Below, in pieces: positions 61,218 through 64,000 of a DNA stretch of 64,000 nucleotides. The stretch is taken from positions 100,025-164,024 of the forward strand of contig BPGT01000006.1 in the NCBI GenBank assembly GCA_026003175.1, given 5' to 3'. Below the pieces are notes generated by a model, which had not been told where the DNA came from, did no database searches, and saw only the letters and a program-made list of their open reading frames with translations. The DNA comes from Armatimonadota bacterium. GTDB lineage: Bacteria > Armatimonadota > HRBIN16. Both the position numbers and the translations under genes were made by a program. The number at the start of each line of letters is the position of its first letter. Positions within the stretch are counted from its first letter, which is position 1.

Positions 61218-61407
61218 CTACAGGCTCTGGTGCAGTCTTCCGTCCTTTCCCATGTAGAGCCCGTAGTTATGGAGGAACTCCTTCAGTGCCTGGCGTTCGT
61301 CCTTGTATTCAGCCTTCGCAATCCATTGCTCCTGTACGCCAGTCTTCCAGAAGTCCCATCGCTCGGAGTTCACGTTCAATCTGTTTCAACGTGACATGGT
61401 GTTTCAT
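61218..61407 (-). CDS. Small element protein with apparent +1 frameshift
   Basis: Starts at ATG 61407, overlapping the stop of the 61404 gene as ATGA. The first frame (MKHHVTLKQIERELRAMG) ends after 32 codons. Dropping one C near 61362 (CTCCGAGCG) gives a smooth ~62-residue protein, IERELERWDFWKTGVQEQW, EYKDERQALKEFLHNYGLYM, GKDGRLHQSL, ending at 61218 just before a terminator. No family recognised. Confidence 0.5.
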
Positions 61408-61607
61408 GACTGAATCTTCTCCTCCATTTCCCTGATGAGTTGCATGAGGTTCTCTTGGGTCCGCTTGATGGTGTCGCTGTCGATGCTGGAGCTGATGGAG
61501 AACTTCTCGATGCGCAGGGTGAACTTGTTCCCGTCAACGTCCAGCTGCACTCCCTCAATGTTGAGGGAGGCGTTGTTGAAAGTTGGGATGAAATCGTAGT
61601 CTTCCAT
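61404..61607 (-). CDS. Small element protein, hypothetical
   Basis: 67 residues, ATG after AAGGAGGAGAAACG. Beta strands first (LNIEGVQLDVDGNKFTLRIE), then a charged helix (TIKRTQENLMQLIREMEEKI). A TAGATA motif lies 36 bases upstream. Translationally coupled to the next gene. Family not recognised. Confidence 0.6.
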   Translation of the reverse strand: MEDYDFIPTFNNASLNIEGVQLDVDGNKFTLRIEKFSISSSIDSDTIKRTQENLMQLIREMEEKIQS

Positions 61608-61642
61608 CGTTTCTCCTCCTTAAGAGAATTCCAGAGTGTGGC

Positions 61643-61676
61643 TATCTAAGCCACTGTTCCAGAACAGGGTTATCTA
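61643..61676 (-). promoter_or_regulatory. Paired TAGATA promoter-like motifs
   Basis: TAGATAGCC at 61648 and TAGATAACC at 61676, 28 bases apart, before the 61404 gene. Same pairing as at 60156/60186. Confidence 0.55.
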
Positions 61677-61768
61677 AGTCCCGGTTCCGAAATCTGACTT
61701 TCTACTTTCCTTGTTTCCTTTTCAAGGCGGTGGCTGGGGGCGGGTGGGCGGGGACAAGGTGAGGGTTC

Positions 61769-61806
61769 TGTCAAGGTTCCTTCGAAAGGGAGGGGCTATT
61801 CGCCCC
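61769..61806 (-). terminator. Terminator plus conserved TTGACA block
   Basis: GGGGC-GAATA-GCCCC (61806-61792) ends the 61813 gene; TTGACAGAACCCTCACCTTG follows 18 bases later (from 61774 leftward). Confidence 0.6.
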
Positions 61807-61812
61807 TTCCTC

Positions 61813-62103
61813 CTACAGCCACGGTTTCACGTCCACCCGGAGGATGCCGTTCTCTATCTTGACGGTGGCATCCTCATGGGTTACGGTTTTCCAGTCGTCG
61901 GCTGTGACCATAGCGGTCCAGCCTTCTTCCTTCTTGTGGATGAAGACGGTCTTTCCGCTATCGGTCTCAATCAGGATTCCGATATAGTACAGGTCGGAAT
62001 CGCTGATGTGACCGATTCGTCCAGCCACCTCACCGCCGAAGGCGGCTAATGGCTGGAACTCTTTCCGCTTCATCCACACCGGGTACTTGATATGTGCTCT
62101 CAT
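61813..62103 (-). CDS. Small element protein, hypothetical
   Basis: 96 residues from MRAHIKYPVWMKRKEFQPLA, start after AAGGAGGTAGCAGG. Beta-rich throughout (YYIGILIETDSGKTVFIHKK; DATVKIENGILRVDVKPWL). It ends at a terminator. No family recognised, but strand pattern is like the 62192/63003 paralogues. Confidence 0.6.
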   Translation of the reverse strand: MRAHIKYPVWMKRKEFQPLAAFGGEVAGRIGHISDSDLYYIGILIETDSGKTVFIHKKEEGWTAMVTADDWKTVTHEDATVKIENGILRVDVKPWL

Positions 62104-62164
62104 CCTGCTACCTCCTTCCGGAGTATGGCTTTCTATGGTTATGTGAAGGTTCATCGAAAAGGGT

Positions 62165-62178
62165 GGGGCTTTCGCCCC
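62165..62178 (-). terminator. Element-type intrinsic terminator
   Basis: GGGGC-GAAA-GCCCC then ACCCTTTTCGATGAACC, after the 62192 gene. Confidence 0.65.
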
Positions 62179-62191
62179 TGCGGCTTCGACG

Positions 62192-62450
62192 TTAGCTGGG
62201 GTCGACGACGATGACGTCGAAGCCAATGATACGCATCTTGATTGGTGATAAGATGCGCAAGGTGCGGGTGGAGTCGTCGCGGAAATCGGCGATCGCTACG
62301 GGGTCGCCGTCCACGACGAGATGGACAACCTTCCCGCCGTCGCGCTACGTACATCGCACGACGTCGGGCGATCGGTCGTATGATATGAGAGTTCAGTTGA
62401 TCGAGCAGGATCGGTTTGTCGTCGATCCATATCTGTGGTGGGGTATACAT
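62192..62450 (-). pseudogene. Frameshifted paralogue of the 63003 gene
   Basis: Starts well (GGAGGAAAGG, MYTPPQIWIDDKPILLDQ) but the conserved part lies one frame over (+1): SPDVV then, past an in-frame TAG, DGGKVVHLVVDGDPVAIADF, TRTLRILSPIKMRIIGF, DVIVVDPS. That end is ~80% identical to the 63003 product. With both a shift and a stop, it is probably decayed, unless the sequence has errors. Confidence 0.6.
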
Positions 62451-62484
62451 CCTTTCCTCCTTGTATAGTATTCCAGAGCCGGGT

Positions 62485-62490
62485 TATCTA
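62485..62490 (-). promoter_or_regulatory. TAGATA promoter-like motif
   Basis: TATATAGATAACCCGGCTCT, 35 bases before the 62450 start, followed by the shared leader CTGGAATACTATACAAGGAGG. Confidence 0.55.
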
Positions 62491-62580
62491 TATACCGTGT
62501 TACACGTAATGGTAGTCTGCCTTTCTTGTTTCCTTTTCACGGAGGTGGGGGTGGGCGGGCGGGTTCAAAAGGGAGGGCTG

Positions 62581-62618
62581 TGTCAAGGTTCCCTCGAAAA
62601 GGGAGGGGCTTTCGCCCC
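62581..62618 (-). terminator. Terminator plus conserved TTGACA block
   Basis: GGGGC-GAAA-GCCCC (62618-62605) then CTCCCTTTTCGAGGGAACC and TTGACACAGCCCTCCCTTTTG. Confidence 0.65.
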
Positions 62619-62632
62619 AGACCGGGTGATTG

Positions 62633-62885
62633 CTATGGGCGTATGATCACCCGGTCAAAGCCGGTGACTGTGCATTCACCGGCGTGGTGCAAGAATACCA
62701 GCCCGTGGTTCATGCAGACTACGGTTCCGACCTCGAAACCGTAGTCCGCGTCGAGGATGACGATATCGCCATCCTCATCGACGACGACGTCGATTTGGGT
62801 TTCCTGGGCCGACCTCGTAAGTCGGCCGGTCTCCCATAGAGATGAACAAGTACTGATTGTTGTAGTACACAGATGCAGTCTTCAT
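62633..62885 (-). CDS. Small element protein with apparent +1 frameshift
   Basis: ATG 62885 after AAGGAGGAAGAAAC: MKTASVYYNNQYLFISMGDR, then GPGNPNRRRRR and a stop. Dropping one base near 62798 (GGAAACCCAAATC) continues GTQIDVVVDEDGDIVILDAD, YGFEVGTVVCMNHGLVFLHH, AGECTVTGFDRVIIRP, a smooth beta-rich ~82-residue protein whose end resembles GFDVVIFDPS of the 63003 product. Preceded by TAGATA. Confidence 0.55.
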
Positions 62886-62921
62886 GTTTCTTCCTCCTTG
62901 TATAGTATTCCAGTAGTAGGT

Positions 62922-62927
62922 TATCTA
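62922..62927 (-). promoter_or_regulatory. TAGATA promoter-like motif
   Basis: GTACGTAGATAACCTACTA, 37 bases before the 62885 start, with leader CTGGAATACTATACAAGGAGG. Confidence 0.55.
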
Positions 62928-62975
62928 CGTACTGTCTGAAAAGGGATGGCTATGTGAAGGTTCATCGAAAAGGGT

Positions 62976-62989
62976 GGGGCTTTCGCCCC
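62976..62989 (-). terminator. Element-type intrinsic terminator
   Basis: GGGGC-GAAA-GCCCC then ACCCTTTTCGATGAACC after the 63003 gene. Confidence 0.65.
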
Positions 62990-63002
62990 ATCGGCTTCGA
63001 CG

Positions 63003-63282
63003 TTAGCTTGGGTCGAATATCACAACGTCGAAGCCAACCACGCGCATCTTGATTGGCGCTACGATGCGCAAGGTGCGTGTGGCGTCGTCGCGGAAATCGG
63101 CGATCGCTACGGGATCGCCGTCGACGACAAGATGGACAAGCTTCCCGCCGTTGCGATAGTAGATCGCAACGTCGGGCGATGGTCGGTGCACGGGGTCGTT
63201 CCCGTAAGCACCGGGGGTACATGAACACGGTTTCGCCAAGATCTATCTGTGGTGGTGCTGGGTAAAGGTACTTGTTGTTCAT
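63003..63282 (-). CDS. Small beta-rich element protein with apparent +1 frameshift in a C-run
   Basis: From ATG 63282 (AAGGAG upstream): MNNKYLYPAPPQIDLGETVF, MYP, then a C5 run at 63217-63213. Reading one C fewer continues GAYGNDPVHRPSPDVAIYYR, NGGKLVHLVVDGDPVAIADF, RVVGFDVVIFDPS, ending at 63003 before a terminator. CCC-C is a site where tRNA-Pro can slip forward, so recoding is conceivable, as is a homopolymer error. Paralogue of 62192. Confidence 0.55.
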
Positions 63283-63318
63283 TCTCATCTCTCCTTGTAT
63301 AGTATTCCAGAGCCGGGT

Positions 63319-63324
63319 TATCTA
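63319..63324 (-). promoter_or_regulatory. TAGATA promoter-like motif
   Basis: GGTCTTAGATAACCCGGCTC, 37 bases before the 63282 start, with leader CTGGAATACTATACAAGGAG. Confidence 0.55.
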
Positions 63325-63382
63325 AGACCCGTACTTCTGTGGTGGAGGTGTCTTTGGCAGGTGTGGGCAAAAGCGAGGGTTG

Positions 63383-63423
63383 TGTCAAGGTTCCCTCGAA
63401 AAGGGTGGGGCTTTCACAGCCCC
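63383..63423 (-). terminator. Terminator plus conserved TTGACA block
   Basis: GGGGC-TGTGAAA-GCCCC (63423-63407), CACCCTTTTCGAGGGAACC, then TTGACACAACCCTCGCTTTT. Confidence 0.65.
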
Positions 63424-63430
63424 AAGGGTG

Positions 63431-63808
63431 TTACTCATGGTTTTGGTAGCTTGTTTTGCATCTTGCAGTTCGTCGTTGATATATCTGCATGAATTCTCCA
63501 TTTCCTGGAGATTCACATCCGTTCGACTCAGGTGTTGCAGAGCTGGCGATGAGCTTCTTTTCATCTCGCGAGACAATCGCCTCTTGTATGAGGACGATTG
63601 CCTCGTTTGTTTGTTTCCTGGCATCCACTACGTTGATCTTAATGTCATTCATGTAAGCTTCTGTGCGCTGTACATGGTACCTTACAGGCCTTAGTCGGTC
63701 GTTCACTTCCTTTTGGGTTACAAGAACGAACGCGACAAACAGCGCGAGGGCCGTTCCTAAGAACAGCCCTATTACCCCGAGCCGATCCCAGTCAATCCCG
63801 ATAGTCAT
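63431..63808 (-). CDS. Membrane-anchored coiled-coil element protein
   Basis: ATG 63808 after AAGGAGGAGTAAGA. One membrane segment (LGVIGLFLGTALALFVAFVL) then a long helix (EVNDRLRPVRYHVQRTEAYM; EAIVLIQEAIVSRDEKK). After about residue 86 the coiled coil continues better in the +1 frame (LQHLSRTDVNLQEMENSCRY; INDELQDAKQATKTMSNTLG) than in the annotated frame, though the annotated frame has the stop that sits neatly before the terminator. One or two indels are possible. Spanin- or tape-like roles cannot be told. Confidence 0.5.
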   Translation of the reverse strand: MTIGIDWDRLGVIGLFLGTALALFVAFVLVTQKEVNDRLRPVRYHVQRTEAYMNDIKINVVDARKQTNEAIVLIQEAIVSRDEKKLIASSATPESNGCESPGNGEFMQIYQRRTARCKTSYQNHE

Positions 63809-63845
63809 TCTTACTCCTCCTTGTAGTAGTTTTCCATAGCACGGC

Positions 63846-63851
63846 TATCTA
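63846..63851 (-). promoter_or_regulatory. TAGATA promoter-like motif
   Basis: GAGTATAGATAGCCGTGCTA, 38 bases before the 63808 start, with a diverged leader ATGGAAAACTACTACAAGGAGG. Confidence 0.55.
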
Positions 63852-63923
63852 TACTCTAACTCCAATGTACAGGTTTCCTGCTATCCTTCATATTCCTTTG
63901 GGCGGATACAAAAGTGAGGGCTG

Positions 63924-63960
63924 TGTCAAGTTCCTTCGAAAAGGAAGGGGCTTTCGCCCC
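63924..63960 (-). terminator. Terminator plus conserved TTGACA block
   Basis: GGGGC-GAAA-GCCCC (63960-63947), TTCCTTTTCGAAGGAAC, then TTGACACAGCCCTCACTTTT. Confidence 0.65.
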
Positions 63961-63976
63961 TCTCTCTCTCTCCTGC

Positions 63977-64000
63977 CTACAGTGTGTAGACAGGAGAGAA
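63977..64000 (-). CDS. Possible 3' end of the next element gene
   Basis: The last bases read FSPVYTL then TAG, placed before a terminator like the other element genes. Too short to judge. Confidence 0.2.
   Translation of the reverse strand, partial: FSPVYTL

Noticed and set aside
53885-64000. Integrase, capsid or portal gene of the element
   Set aside because: None of the frames shows the R-H-R-Y, serine recombinase or structural-protein motifs; they may lie beyond the right edge.

Overview
The window looks like a chromosome segment of a GC-rich, diderm, heterotrophic bacterium, probably of the Armatimonadota or a similar deep lineage. Evidence for a diderm: a periplasmic-type porin beside a metal ABC importer, another outer-membrane-like protein, and a PilB-type ATPase. 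Evidence for a plant- or biofilm-polymer lifestyle: a GH99/WbsX-like protein, a DUF4091 protein, a TAT-exported Gfo/Idh/MocA oxidoreductase, sugar isomerase and sugar ABC genes, and a secreted protein with dockerin-like repeats. The lineage call is an inference from gene style only.

Layout. 1-16.6 kb holds housekeeping and catabolic genes: the start of an octahaem cytochrome, a dehydrogenase, a leftward rsfS-LCP-nadD-proA cluster, a PEBP lipoprotein, UroD-family, Gfo/Idh/MocA, ApbE, two related secreted proteins, an alkyltransferase-like protein and a sugar epimerase. 16.7-17.3 kb is an MNT-HEPN toxin pair broken at a MITE-like repeat; a second MITE copy lies at 31.9 kb. 17.3-31.7 kb carries an amidase, a dockerin-type protein, an ABC-2 exporter, SRP RNA, dnaX-ebfC-recR, pilB and a DUF4091 protein. 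31.7-45.7 kb is an accessory patchwork: gene remnants, a broken caspase/CHAT-like gene, cutA, a cell-wall amidase with a GerMN partner, a broken antitoxin-toxin pair, a solitary terminase, a solute-binding-protein/permease fusion and an RHS fragment. 45.7-53.8 kb has ALDH, a cation exchanger, a four-gene zinc/manganese uptake operon with its own porin, and an aldo/keto reductase.

The most unusual part is 53.9-64 kb, beginning at an atypical tRNA-Val-like sequence and running past the right edge. All of its genes point left, most are under 150 codons, and almost none belong to families I recognise. Two adjacent genes (58847-60118 and 57730-58983) carry the signature motifs of the two catalytic double-psi beta-barrels of multisubunit RNA polymerase: DxDGD of beta', then HDAMLV, LK...GIQG and PVDI of beta. 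Together they are only 840 residues. In the same region an octamer-like motif (TAGATA followed by ACC, GCC or similar) lies 31-38 bases before start codons, eight times, all in one orientation, with no sigma70 -35 box at normal spacing. Many genes are also closed by the same GGGGC-loop-GCCCC terminator followed by a conserved TTGACA block. I read this as a mobile element (provirus or plasmid-like) with its own minimal split RNA polymerase and its own promoter set. The region also has eight to nine 48-bp tandem repeats (possible iterons), three tandem paralogous membrane proteins, and at least five small genes interrupted by an apparent extra base, always in the +1 sense. Those frameshifts may be assembly error, decay or recoding; the sequence alone cannot decide. 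No integrase, capsid or replication gene of this element is visible inside the window.
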